Below, one piece after another: positions 10,083 to 20,599 of a stretch of 64,000 nucleotides of DNA. Source of the DNA: Limnanthes douglasii subsp. nivea (Eukaryota; Streptophyta; Magnoliopsida; Brassicales; Limnanthaceae); NCBI GenBank assembly GCA_036936605.1, contig JAUPFV010000002.1:250625305-250689304 (forward strand). The letters run 5' to 3'. Numbering within the stretch: the first letter of the stretch is position 1; every line of letters starts with the position of its first letter. Both the position numbers and the translations under genes were made by a program. The notes under the pieces were generated by a model. It was not told the origin of the DNA and searched no databases. It saw only the letters and a list, made by a program, of their open reading frames with translations.

Positions 10083-13057
10083 TTAAGACTGAGCTTTCTT
10101 AGATGGCTCAGCCTCACTTGGCATCTTCTTCTTTGGGTCGTCATCCGGACTCTCCCCAGTCTTTTCATCTTCATCGGTGGCGTCATCCCAGCCACTGGAG
10201 TAGTTATACTTATCGCCATCAGCCATGGTATGGTGGGGAAGGTCTTCGTACTCCACGAATCGCCATAAATCTCCTAGTGTCCTCTTCAGAATTTTTTCAT
10301 GGAAGAGCAGGACCATATCTAACTTGACTTCAGAATACCTTGCCTCCTGAGAATCTATCACCTCGTTGGTATAAGCATCAATTCTAGCCTGAATTGTTTT
10401 CTCCTGCTCCCTTAACAAGTCAGCTTTTTCTTTTTCAGCCTTGGATACAGTGTTTTTAAGAGAGATCTTGTCATTGGTTAAGGCCTGAATGGTGTTATCT
10501 TTGGCCTTCACCTCCTGTTTTGAAGAAAAGAGGTCCCTTTCCAGATCAGATTGCTTCAATTGGAGTTCTTTGACAACTCCCTCCGAAGTAGCCAACCTGT
10601 TGGCCAATTCCTCCTAACATTTCTTCAATACCTCATTCTCTTTCTTCAATGCCTCAGTATTTTGGTTGGCATTAAGAAGGTCCTGAGACAGCTTCTCTTT
10701 GTCAGAGTTGAGGGTATTGATGATGGCTGACTGATTGCGCAATTGCTTCTCCAAGGTAAGCACTGGCTGGATATTGCTCAGTAGGGAGTGGGTCACAGTG
10801 TCTCTCTCATTTGAAACAGAAAACGACCTACCATTGAAAGTGACAATGTTAGAAGAGCTTGGGGGGAGGTAGGGTCCAGCAAAATCATCCTTGGCAAATT
10901 CTTCAAAGTAAAGACCAATCCCTTGAAGCCCTAAGATGTCGACACCATCAATATTAATGTCCCCTCTAGCACCCTCTCTGGTGTGAAAACCGCTTGGGAT
11001 TTCTTCTGCTTGAGTAGGGTCAGCTGGGTCAATTGGAGGTAGTGGCTCCGGAGCCCGGAGAGAAACCTCATCTCCCTTGGAGATTTTTTTTTCTTGGCAT
11101 CCCGGTCTCCACCTTCTGCACCCCGTTTTTTGTCCTTTTTGGGAGCCTTTTGAGGTTTTGGAGACCCAGCTATTTCCTTGGTGCTTTCGTGTTCCACCAC
11201 CTGCAGTAAGGCATCATCGATCTGCCCTTGATCTTGTCCCTCTGGGTTTGTTGGGACAGCTTCCTCCACCTCGGTAGGATTGGCCTCAACCACACCTTGC
11301 TTGGCCTTAACGTTTTTGCCCTTCATCTTTCTTGGGGCTTTAGCTCTGCCCGGCAAGACCAATTTCCCATCTTTTCCCTCTGTCTTCCGGAGAATCGCTC
11401 CCGGAAGGGGTGAAGTGATTAATTCCTCCCAAGACAGGTCCCTCCGGTCAGTTGTATTCCAAAGATAGGATCTAGTTAAATTACCTCCAGTAAAGCAGTT
11501 GTGGAAGCGGTTTCCCCATTTCTCAACAGCCCAAGCATTTAGCTTGGCACAAGTAGTCTGCCCAGCCTCTAAGTAATCATTGAAATCCTTGGGCAGCGCT
11601 ACCAAAAAACAAAAGAAGAGGAATTAGATTAAAAAAAATTGTTACAAGTAAAAGTAGAAGTATGTAGTGAGATTATAACCATCACTTCGCCATCTGCTGG
11701 TAAGAATGCTTGGGTTGACACCAGCTTTAATTTTCTTCTCATTCTCCGAGGCACCGCTGATGAACAAAAATTGAGTCTTCCAGCTTTTCTCCGACTCGAG
11801 TAAGTCATCAACCACCTTGTAATTGTCTCTCATGTTAAAGTGATAGAAAGGGATGACATGGTTTCTGCAGAGGCTTGCTACAGCAGCAAATTGTTCCATT
11901 GGAAGAGGAATTCCGGAGAGCCTGGAAGCCATGATACATGCCATAAGGGTGAACCAAACATTAGGGCTTAGTTGACTTGGGCAAAGCTTTATTAGATGGA
12001 AATATCTGACTATTTATAGGTCCAAGGGAAACCTAAGTCCCCATTTAAATAACTCAGTGTAGAAGACTATCTCATTGATTTTACAGTCCATGGGCATCTC
12101 CGGATCAATTGGTATCCTTACCTTAACATTTTCTGGAATCCCCCACTTCGTCCTCATCCGGCCAAGTTCAGCTGTGTGAATGAAAGTGTAATTGATCTTC
12201 TGCATGGCTAGCAGATATTTAACACTTACTTTGTGGAAATAAGGCCCCACGTTTCCCACAAGGCACTCCGGCAGGTCCGGTTGCTTTAAACACACTTTTT
12301 CTTTGCCTTTTCTCTTCTTGGTGATGACAATCTCACCTGTTTTCCCGGAGACATAAGTCTCAAAATGGGCTTCTTTGATGCTGTTCTTCATTACATCCTC
12401 CATTACCGTGGAGGGATTGTCAGATGTTTTTGGGAGAGAAGAGCTAGTGGTTGGCTTAGTAGGCCCTCCAGATTGTTGAGCACCCTTTCCCCCTTGTAAT
12501 CTAGAGTCCGGCTGGGGCTCGGATCCGGAGGTCTCTTTTCGAAGGCTAGAACTGGTTGCCTCCGGACAAGACAACTTATCCTTGGGAATTTTAATGGGTG
12601 CTTCTGACCCTACAGTTTTACTTTTAGCCCCGGATTTTGAAGGCGTGGATTTTGGTTTAGGTTGTGCAGCAGCAGCCTGCCCTTTTACCAGACGACCCCT
12701 TCGTCTATCTACCAGTTTCTTTGGGGAAATATCAACATTTGATCCCATAGCAATGAATGGGGAAGGTTTCCTAAGGCTTGTAACCACCTGTTCTGGTTCA
12801 ACAACAGGCTCTGACTCTTGAACCGATGAGCCTGAAGCGATTGGAGAAAGAATGGGCTGGAATAACCTTCTGGATATAGAACTCTTGGCAGAAGATGAAC
12901 CCCGATCAGGCTCCGAGCTTGGTGTATCAGGCTTGTCAACAGGAGAAACAGGGAGGCCCGCAGCAATGCGCTTTTCTCTTTCAACGTTTTGAGCTTTTTC
13001 TAAATCCGATAAGTTGAGCCACCCACCTTTTACTAGGGCGTTTCTTGCTGTGAACAT
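10083..13057 (-). pseudogene. Antisense gene of RLG-1, Tat-type 'putative gypsy type transposon' protein
   Basis: This is a separate gene on the minus strand between integrase and the 3' LTR. From a plausible ATG at 13057 (MFTARNALVKGGW) it encodes a Ser/Pro-rich region, a conserved globular part (about 12300-11700; blocks PYFHKVSVKYLLAMQ, KWGLRFPLDL, MASRLSGIPLPMEQF), a basic region (11400-11050), and a long coiled coil (about 10850-10330) with an acidic C-terminus. A GT-AG intron fits at about 11679-11599 and restores frame phase. Interruptions include TAA at 12014-12016 and breaks near 10930 and 10610. Antisense genes at this position are known in Tat elements; the family name is from memory and the function is unknown. 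The same gene lies at 57363-60145. Confidence 0.8.
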
Positions 13058-13497
13058 AAACTCATAACAAAAGAAGGTTTTTTTTTTATAGATAAAAGCT
13101 TTGAAGATTAACAAAGTAGAGATAATGAAGATGATAAAACAGTGAAAAGTGGACTAATTTAAACTAAAGGGACAAATGATGCTTTGATACCTAGGAGAAT
13201 ACAAAAAAGATAGGTATAATGATTAAAGTCGGCGCTGATGTCACCAACATTAATTAAGGGGTTACTTTTCGAAACAAGTGGAAGCGCCTCTCTAGGAGGA
13301 AAACGGACGGTGAGGCGAATCAGAGAAGGATACGTGTCCCAGTATCTCTAGCAAAACCGCTCAGCTTCTAAGGGTTTCAGTCAGTCCAGATAAAGTCGTT
13401 ACACATTTCGAAATGTCTGGACGAAGTTATGATTACACTTGAACTATTTTTTAAGTTTTGTCAAAGGCCTTCGAATATAACCTAAAAAAAAGGTTAC

Positions 13498-13873
13498 TGA
13501 TGAGTCCGGATTTTCTCACCACTCACTGAGGGAACCGGACAGGAGAAATTCTGACAAAAGCCACCCACTAAACCATTCGAACAGGACTAAATGTATTAAA
13601 ACCTAAATCACTTTATGACTAAGCTAATTACCTACTTGCTTAAGGATTAATGGGTCATTGAACTCGACCCGAATTCATAAGTTGACCCGCAAGCCCATGT
13701 GGCCCACAATTAAGGGTATAGATACCCAACCATTTTCATTAATGAGGGTAATGAACATTTAATACAACCAGGCAGCTCAAGTCTCTCACTACAATCTATT
13801 CAAACATTAAATACCCTTGAAACACCACAAAACTCTAGACAAAATTACCCTCAGCTGAAAATAAACCACACTA
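13498..13873 (+). repeat. 3' LTR of RLG-1
   Basis: This 376-bp repeat has the same termini as 4252-4627 and is followed by the second GGTTA (13874-13878). The A/G-rich AAAAAAAAGG just upstream at about 13484-13493 is the probable polypurine tract. Confidence 0.92.
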
Positions 13874-13878
13874 GGTTA

Positions 13879-14351
13879 CGTAACTTTAGTTTGTATCGTA
13901 TATAAGGAATTAATAATCATATTCTCTAAAAAATCATATTCTCTCAATTTGTTTAAGAAGTGTTAGACTTATCTCTTTTAACATTTTATCAGAGTTTTGT
14001 TTTCCATGATTATTGTTGTTTGTTGTTTACCCAAGTATTGCGTGTAAGGAAGACTTCCTAGGTATTCCAACCTATGGTGTTGAGGATGGGTATTGAAGGG
14101 TTATCCCACATCGGTCGGGTACTCTTAGTTTGTAGTATATAAAATAAAAAATAAACTTTTCTCTCTCAATGCATCTTTTAAGAAGTGTTAGACTTATTTC
14201 CTCTATCATGGTATCAAAGTGTGGTGTCTCTAATTTTCTAGATGGATATTGAAGAGTTGTTCTATATCGATTGGATCCTCTTACAAAAATAATAAGTAAC
14301 GATTTTCTTTAAAAACATATTTGAGAATTTTCAGACTTATGTTTTCTAACA
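13879..14351 (+). mobile_element. TRIM-like array of three short LTRs
   Basis: The rest of LTR-A (to 13983, ending TTTTAACA) is followed by TTTTATCAGAG, a decayed copia-type primer-binding site. A related LTR-B (about 14078-14208) carries TTATCCCACATCGG and ends against TGGTATCAAAG. A third copy, LTR-C (14243-14351), starts TGGATATTGAAG and ends TTTTCTAACA. The internal spacers are only about 94 and 34 bp and contain no genes. This fits a tandem TRIM (terminal-repeat retrotransposon in miniature). I found no target duplication for the array. Confidence 0.65.
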
Positions 14352-16600
14352 AAATGTAACTTATAGCCTATTACCATAAATACTGAACTATTCCTAGATG
14401 CAATACAACTCATTTTATATTTTAATTTTACTATATTTATATTTTTCAAAATATAAAACCAAAGTAAAAGATGAAACTAAGGTATTTTTTAATCATTTTA
14501 ACGATAAAATAACTTTTTGTTCGAAAAACATTTCATCCGTAATTTTTTTTACCGTGCTACTTTTAATAAGTTTAATACTCCTTTCAAAATATCAAAAAAT
14601 TTATGAAAACATATTTAGATTTATTCTATATCTAATAATTTATCGTGTTCTATTTTTTCATTCATATTTTCTATACTTTCGTTTATTATGACAAGTCATT
14701 ATCTTAGGTTAATAATCGGTCATATTTTATATTTTTATTCATAAGTTATTATAGTAGAACATGAGAGTATTTAACGATGAATTTTTATATTTTTATATAA
14801 AAAATTAAAAAATAATTTGATATTAATTACGAGTTCAAAAATAATATTATTGTACTTATAAAACGATAAGAATAATTTATACATGAGAATTTAATATAAA
14901 ATCTTGAATAAAATCAAGACGACATAATTTATTTATTTTTGTAAAAAAATCATTCAATCCAAATTCATAGGTTTAGATTTTTTCTAGATAAATCTTTTTC
15001 AGTTATTTTACTCGTTTCACTTATTTTTATTTTTATTTGTATATCTCTCTAACTTGTTTATTTATGTACTTAATTAATGATTATAATATTTTACATTTAG
15101 TTAAATGCAAAAACAATTTTCAATGAGATTTTTTTATATTTATAAATTTATGGATTTTTTTAGTTTGATTATTAATTAAATATGAGTAATAAAGTTTTTA
15201 TAATTTATGATCAAGTTAATCTCATTTGTCATTAGTCAATTTTATCCTAACTTGGCATGCAAAAAAGATTGTAAAAATTACATTTTCGTTTGACGCGACC
15301 TCCATCTAAACCAAATGACGTGCGATGAAATATGGTGTGATTGTATGACTCATTTTGTAGTACCAAACTTTAAAACATAATAAAATACTAAAAAAATTAA
15401 CCTTCACATTCAGGATCGATGAACTTAGAAAATCCTTGATGTAGCTCAGAAGCGGAAATGTTTGTGGGGGAGGATCAGACTAGATAATATTCGAATGAAG
15501 TGAAAATAAATAATTAAATTAGTGGTTGGTATAAAGGAAAAGAGATAAAAGGAATAAATGTAGTAATAATTGACTAATCATTGGCCAATTTCCCCGAAAA
15601 CGAATGTCCTTTATATAATATATGAGGTATGTAGTAAAATTACATAATTACCATCACTAAAGTGGATTTCTCACCCCATTATTTGACTATTTACAGACAA
15701 GTTTTTGGGATATATCATTTGACCCCTCTACATCTTATGTTTGCTTTACTTTGGTCCTTAATCACTAAATATACAAGTCTAGGCCTTATCCTTGGTATAA
15801 ATTGCATAGTGATCACCTATATTTTCCTTTCCTTATCAAATGTGACATGTAAATTGGTCACTATAATTTATGGTAATGAATGTATTAACGAAAAGTAACT
15901 CTAAATCCAAATCCAATTTCACTTGACTTGTGAAGTTCATAATACTTCACTAAGTAATATTAAAATCAAAACAAATTACAATTTTGGTAGTATATAATAT
16001 TATTAATCAAATACTTAAACTGCAATATCATAAATAATTTTATAATTGCTAAAGATTGTCTCTACAAAATCTACATATAATTGTTAAACTTCATTTGGGT
16101 AAATTAGTTTTTAACTTGGTATATATTGAGTTGTAATATATATCAAGTGTTTTTTATGTTACCATTCACAAAGATATGCTCTTTATATTCATTTAATGAA
16201 GCTTACTGATAAAGTTGCAAGTTGTATTATGATCGTCTTGAAAGAACATTCGCGTTACTAAAATAAAGGTTCTCATAAAATATAAATCTTTTCGTACTGA
16301 ATGAAAATTATTTCGTGTAAGATCTTATGTATAGCTTATCATATTACTTTTAAGTTAAGCATAATTCAATTATAATGCAACTATCTAGTCTATTTTTTAG
16401 ATAACGAGTAAAAGTTAAACTCAATTATCTTACATAACTTTTTCCATTATTTTTACAATAATCCATAATTGAGTATTGAAATCTTATGTTATGTTATTGA
16501 AGTTTTAACTAAATTCTCTATTTACATCACAAAATTTTCAATACTTATATAGAACTCTTTATAGTGTTACATAATCTCAATCTGGATATCCTACTTCACC
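14352..16600. other. AT-rich intergenic DNA, no gene recognised
   Basis: The sequence is strongly AT-rich with no supportable gene. Open frames at 14398-14691 and 15662-15898 have hydrophobic, low-complexity translations with no family signature and are probably chance. Confidence 0.5.
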
Positions 16601-17860
16601 ATAAAGAATTTTAATGTCAGTGTGGATACTCTTTAAGCATTTTTCTCACAAAACAAAGCTTATAATTCTAAAAATATTTATTCCTTGAGATTATTTTTTT
16701 GCACAATTGTGTGTGTATATTGTACATGCACTACTTCATAATACATAGGTTCCACATCATGTATAAATGAGGAAAAATATACACCATGCTCTCAGTAGAA
16801 AATCAAAGTCGTTACTAAATTTAGATCAACTTCTAAGATAAACTCGTACAACATGTGGTTATAACAAACTCAGATCAAATAGGTTACTCAAACAATCATA
16901 AAAGACTTATACTACCTTTACATGTCAATTATTTTTCATTTAAACCTAACATAATATACCAAATAATTTCTAAACTGATCTCCAAATAACAACCAAAACT
17001 AACAACTTCTCTAAAGCATCATCCTGGAGTTGATTCTCCAGTCATGAGACTTAACTCGTGCCGAAGCTTAGAATTTTATACAAGATTAAACTCATACGAA
17101 TATTAAATCCTATGGTGAAAGTGGAAACCTACAATGGTCAAAACCCACTACTCTGAATCCGCAACCCTATAGTGGCAAACGTTTTCATATGGCTGAAACC
17201 TGCAGTAGTCGAAGCTTATAAAGTTGAGACAAAAACTTAATGCTTAACCTTGTTCGATCTTCAAGCATAACGTACAACTTAACAATATAATTACATAATA
17301 CAAAAAGAGCTAATCATATAATATTCATATAGAAAACATAGTAAATATCAAAAAGATATGTGCATACGTAATAAATAATGAAGATAGACAAAAGAATGGT
17401 TACCTAAAATTTTATAATGAATTTTAGTGAACATTTAATTAGCAAATGAGAATGTTTAAGATTTGTTTGAATTATGGTACTATTTGGATAAAATCATAAA
17501 ATAAAAATATGATCTAAACTTGTAAAAGTTATACTTTTAGGTTATTAAAGTCCATATGTTTTCTTATCAAATAAAATAATAATTTTCCAAGCCATATGGG
17601 CATCATATTAAAAAAATATTATATACGTTGTTTGTTAGCTCATTCATGATTTTTGTAGAGAGGATTCAAATCAAGCTCTAGTATGTTGAAGAAGATGATA
17701 TATTGTACAAATTGGAGCTTATTTGCATAGAATAGAAAAAAATTAGTTCAATATCCAATTTTAACATCATTATTTTCAAAACCATGTTACAATCATTGTA
17801 AGTTCATTTGATAAAAACTAGATTTTGTTTGAACACTAGGTATCCATGAGTTGACAATTT
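16600..17860. repeat. Diverged direct duplication, copy 1
   Basis: Long stretches match 20600-22760 in the same orientation. Examples are TAAACTCGTACA (about 16840) with TAAACTCGTACA (about 20890), the phrase GCAACCCTA.AGTGG (about 17160 and 21180), and TTTTAGGTTA near 17540 and 22487. Copy 2 is interrupted by the 881-bp element and ends at the hAT relic. No coding sequence is recognised, so it may be old repeat or promoter DNA. Confidence 0.65.
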
Positions 17861-18603
17861 GAAATAAATTACATAGTCTAGAATCGAAAAATAACTCATT
17901 AAACCTCTTCTTGATGAGAAATAAAATTCAAAATCATGTAAGGTCATATACAAAAATAATATTCGTTATTTTAAGATTTTTACATTTCTAATCGTATTTA
18001 AAATATCAATTACTGATTTATTTTCTAAGTGTCTTAGATAAAACTTGCATAATTAGAATGAATCCGGTGGAAAAAGCAAACTTTCTTCCCCGAAATTATA
18101 TTTTAAATTTAGCTAAATCATACGTTTATCCATTGATAGTATATGACAAGATACAAAGATACAAATATTTGTTCAAATATCTAAAAATCAAATTTAATTT
18201 TTTTTATCAAATATAAAATCAATTGTTGTTAATAATATTTAATCGGCCATGATGATCTAGTAAAGAAACTAAACGAATTCAATAAAAATAAACAAATATG
18301 ATAAAGTATAATAGATTATCATCAAAATAATAATAAAAGTATAACAAGTCTAAACAAATTTTAGAATTTTAAAAATTATTTCCACTTATTATTTTTACAA
18401 ATTTGATGGTATGATGAAGTACATAAACATAATTTTTTATACTTTGTTAATGTCAAGCTCAATTAGAAATAAGACATTAAAAAAAGAAAAATATAAAAGT
18501 GAGGAAGTTACCATTCATTGTAGCTATAAACCAGAATAAGCCATTGATTTAACTTTATATCTTCAAAAAGTCAATAACTATTTCAATATACTCTCGAGCT
18601 CAA

Positions 18604-18642
18604 ATGATGTTTTCAAAAGATCAATTGATTTCTCGATTACAT
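18604..18642 (+). pseudogene. Decayed duplicate of exon 1 of the ProX-domain gene, within a duplicated 5' region
   Basis: The 39 bases translate as MMFSKDQLISRLH and match exon 1 of the intact gene at 44999-45037 (MGFSKDQLLARLQ). Homology extends on both sides: about 17860-18780 and 20252-20430 match 44735-45140 and 45140-45300. At the exon border ATTACAG|GT has become ATTACATGTT, so the splice donor is lost. No downstream exons were found. It is therefore a truncated pseudogene copy, split by the LTR element at 18785. Confidence 0.75.
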
Positions 18643-18784
18643 GTTCAAGCTACATCTTCTCATTTTAATCCCAAAAAATTGAGTTTATGTGTCTCATATT
18701 TTGTTCTTAAGTTCATTGTATTATAAGTCTATTAAGAATCAATCTTATTTTTTTGCATATAGTTTACACACAATATGTAATAAC

Positions 18785-20246
18785 TGTTAGAGATATAAGG
18801 CATATGCACATTAGCCCGTATAGTTTATCTATAAATAATAGCTTTATACTCTATGTAATTGATGCGCTTTCTAAATAATAACCCTACTCGTCCTTTTGTT
18901 TAAAAAAAAGACATCGTTTCTGTTAGATATATAAGGCCTAAGCTCATTAGCTCATATAATTTATCTATAAATAATATCTTTATACTCTATGTAATTTATA
19001 CACTTTCTAAATAATAGAACCCTAATCGTCTTTCTTTGTTTTTATATTTCTCTACATGGTATCCAAACGTAGATTTAGATTTTGGGTTTAAGTTTGTGTG
19101 TCTTTAAGCTGTACTGGCGGGAAGTTATTCTAGCTATGCTGGCGGGTAGTTGTTCTAGCTGTCCGCCAGAAGAAAAAAAAAGAGATAAATTGTTTGTTTT
19201 CGGATCTGGTGTATGCAGTCCCAATCAGCAGACCTGATCGAGAGGTAAAACATGTCTATTTTATGAATTTTGGACATTGGGTTCGAGACATCTAATCCTT
19301 CAATCAGACTGGTTGGATTCTGATTCATTGCTATGGTTCAGGAGAAATCGCTACTGGAACAGTACAAATTTTTGTTGGTAAAATCGTAGATTCAATTTTT
19401 GATTCTGATTTTGTTTGGAAATTAGATTTGAATTTGGATTTAGTATTGAATTTAGTTTTGGATTTGGATTTGGTATTTGAATTTGGAATTTAGATTTTAT
19501 TTGGATTTTGTTTGGGTATTTGACGTTGAGATTTCATTTGGATTTTGTTTGATGTTTAGATTTTGTTTGACGTTTGGACTTTGTCTGACATTTTCTTAGA
19601 TCAACGTATGTCGTTTTGATTCGTTTTGATTTGACGCTGAGATTTCGTTTTGATTTGACGTTGAGATTTCATTTGGATTTTATTTGATGTTTAGATTTTT
19701 TTTGACGTTTGGACTTTGTCTGACATTTGCTTAGATCAACATATGTCGTTTTGATTCGTTTTGATTTGTTTGGTGTTTAGATTTCGTTCTTCGTTTGGAT
19801 TTTAATTTGGTATAGATTTAGTTTGAATTCATCTGGCTTTGTTTAGCTTTGTTTGGTATTTTAATTTCGTTTGGATTAGTTTGGAGTCTGGAGATTGGAT
19901 TTTAGATTTTGAAGAATAGAGAATGAAGAATGAAGATTGGAGGTTATAGTTTGGATATTGGAGTTTGGAGACTAGAGATTAGATACTGGAGTTTGAAGAC
20001 TGGAGTTTGGAAATTATAGATTGAGTTTGAAGATTGGAGTTTGGAGATTGGTGATTAAAGTTTGAAGATTGAAGTTCGATTTTGGGTTTTGACGTTTCGA
20101 TTTTGATTTTGGCGTTTTGTTTTGATTTTGTATTTTGAAGAATGTATTTCGATTATATATAAATAATAGCTATGTACTCTATGTAATTTGTACACTTTCT
20201 AAATAATAAAACCATATTCTTCTTTCTTTGTTTCCATCTTTCTACA
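18785..20246 (+). mobile_element. Non-autonomous copia-type element (short LTRs), copy B
   Basis: This 1462-bp element is flanked by ATAAC (18780-18784 and 20247-20251). It starts with an LTR (TGTTAGAGATATAAGG) directly followed by a second LTR at 18921-19056 (TGTTAGATATATAAGG to TTTCTCTACA) and a primer-binding site TGGTATCCAAACG (19057). The leader to about 19400 matches copy A, including AGACCTGATCGAGAGGTAAA. The T/G-rich degenerate repeat follows (19380-20130). The 3' LTR (about 20146-20246) lacks its first 40 or so bases and the purine tract. There is no coding capacity. The locus at about 45139 shows the unoccupied site. Confidence 0.82.
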
Positions 20247-20599
20247 ATAACAATTCTTAATTATGTTAAAATCCGTAAAATAAATCAAAATTGCAGCTTG
20301 ATCCTGTTTCAAATGTCATCTTCAGACTTAGTATTGACCATATATATAATAATTTTGGTTCTATCGTACAATACATTTTGTATCCAGTCATAACAACTGG
20401 TTTTTCATCGATTTTGGCATTTGTGCTTTGGCACTACAATTCATGCATTATGATTAACAAAGGATTTATGTGAGTCATAAAGAATCTTACATCTACAAAT
20501 AAACATATAGATCAATTACAAAGAATTACAAAAAACACAAAATACAAACAAATATGCACTCTTCAAACTTTTCAAAACAGAGTATGAAGTTTCAAGGTA

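Larger units (their letters stand above)
4252..13873 (+). mobile_element. Ty3/gypsy LTR retrotransposon, Tat lineage (RLG-1), complete ends, decayed genes
   Basis: This 9622-bp element has two 376-bp LTRs (TGATGAGTCC...CCACACYA) and a five-base target duplication GGTTA at 4247-4251 and 13874-13878. Inside, on the plus strand, lie gag, protease, reverse transcriptase, an RNase H remnant and integrase. After them, on the opposite strand, lies a separate spliced gene. Protease-RT-RNase H-integrase order places it in Ty3/gypsy. The additional plant-type RNase H (complete in the sister element at 55.1 kb) and the antisense gene before the 3' LTR are Tat-lineage features. Several stops and frameshifts and a deletion at about 8060 make it non-autonomous now. 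Confidence 0.93.

Noticed and set aside
4700..13057. RLG-1 as an intact, active element
   Set aside because: Despite perfect ends it has stops in gag, protease and RT, frameshifts in RT and integrase, and a deletion in RNase H.
14398..15898. Hydrophobic open frames as membrane proteins
   Set aside because: AT-rich DNA readily yields Phe/Ile/Leu/Tyr-rich frames; there are no promoter, homology or splice signals.
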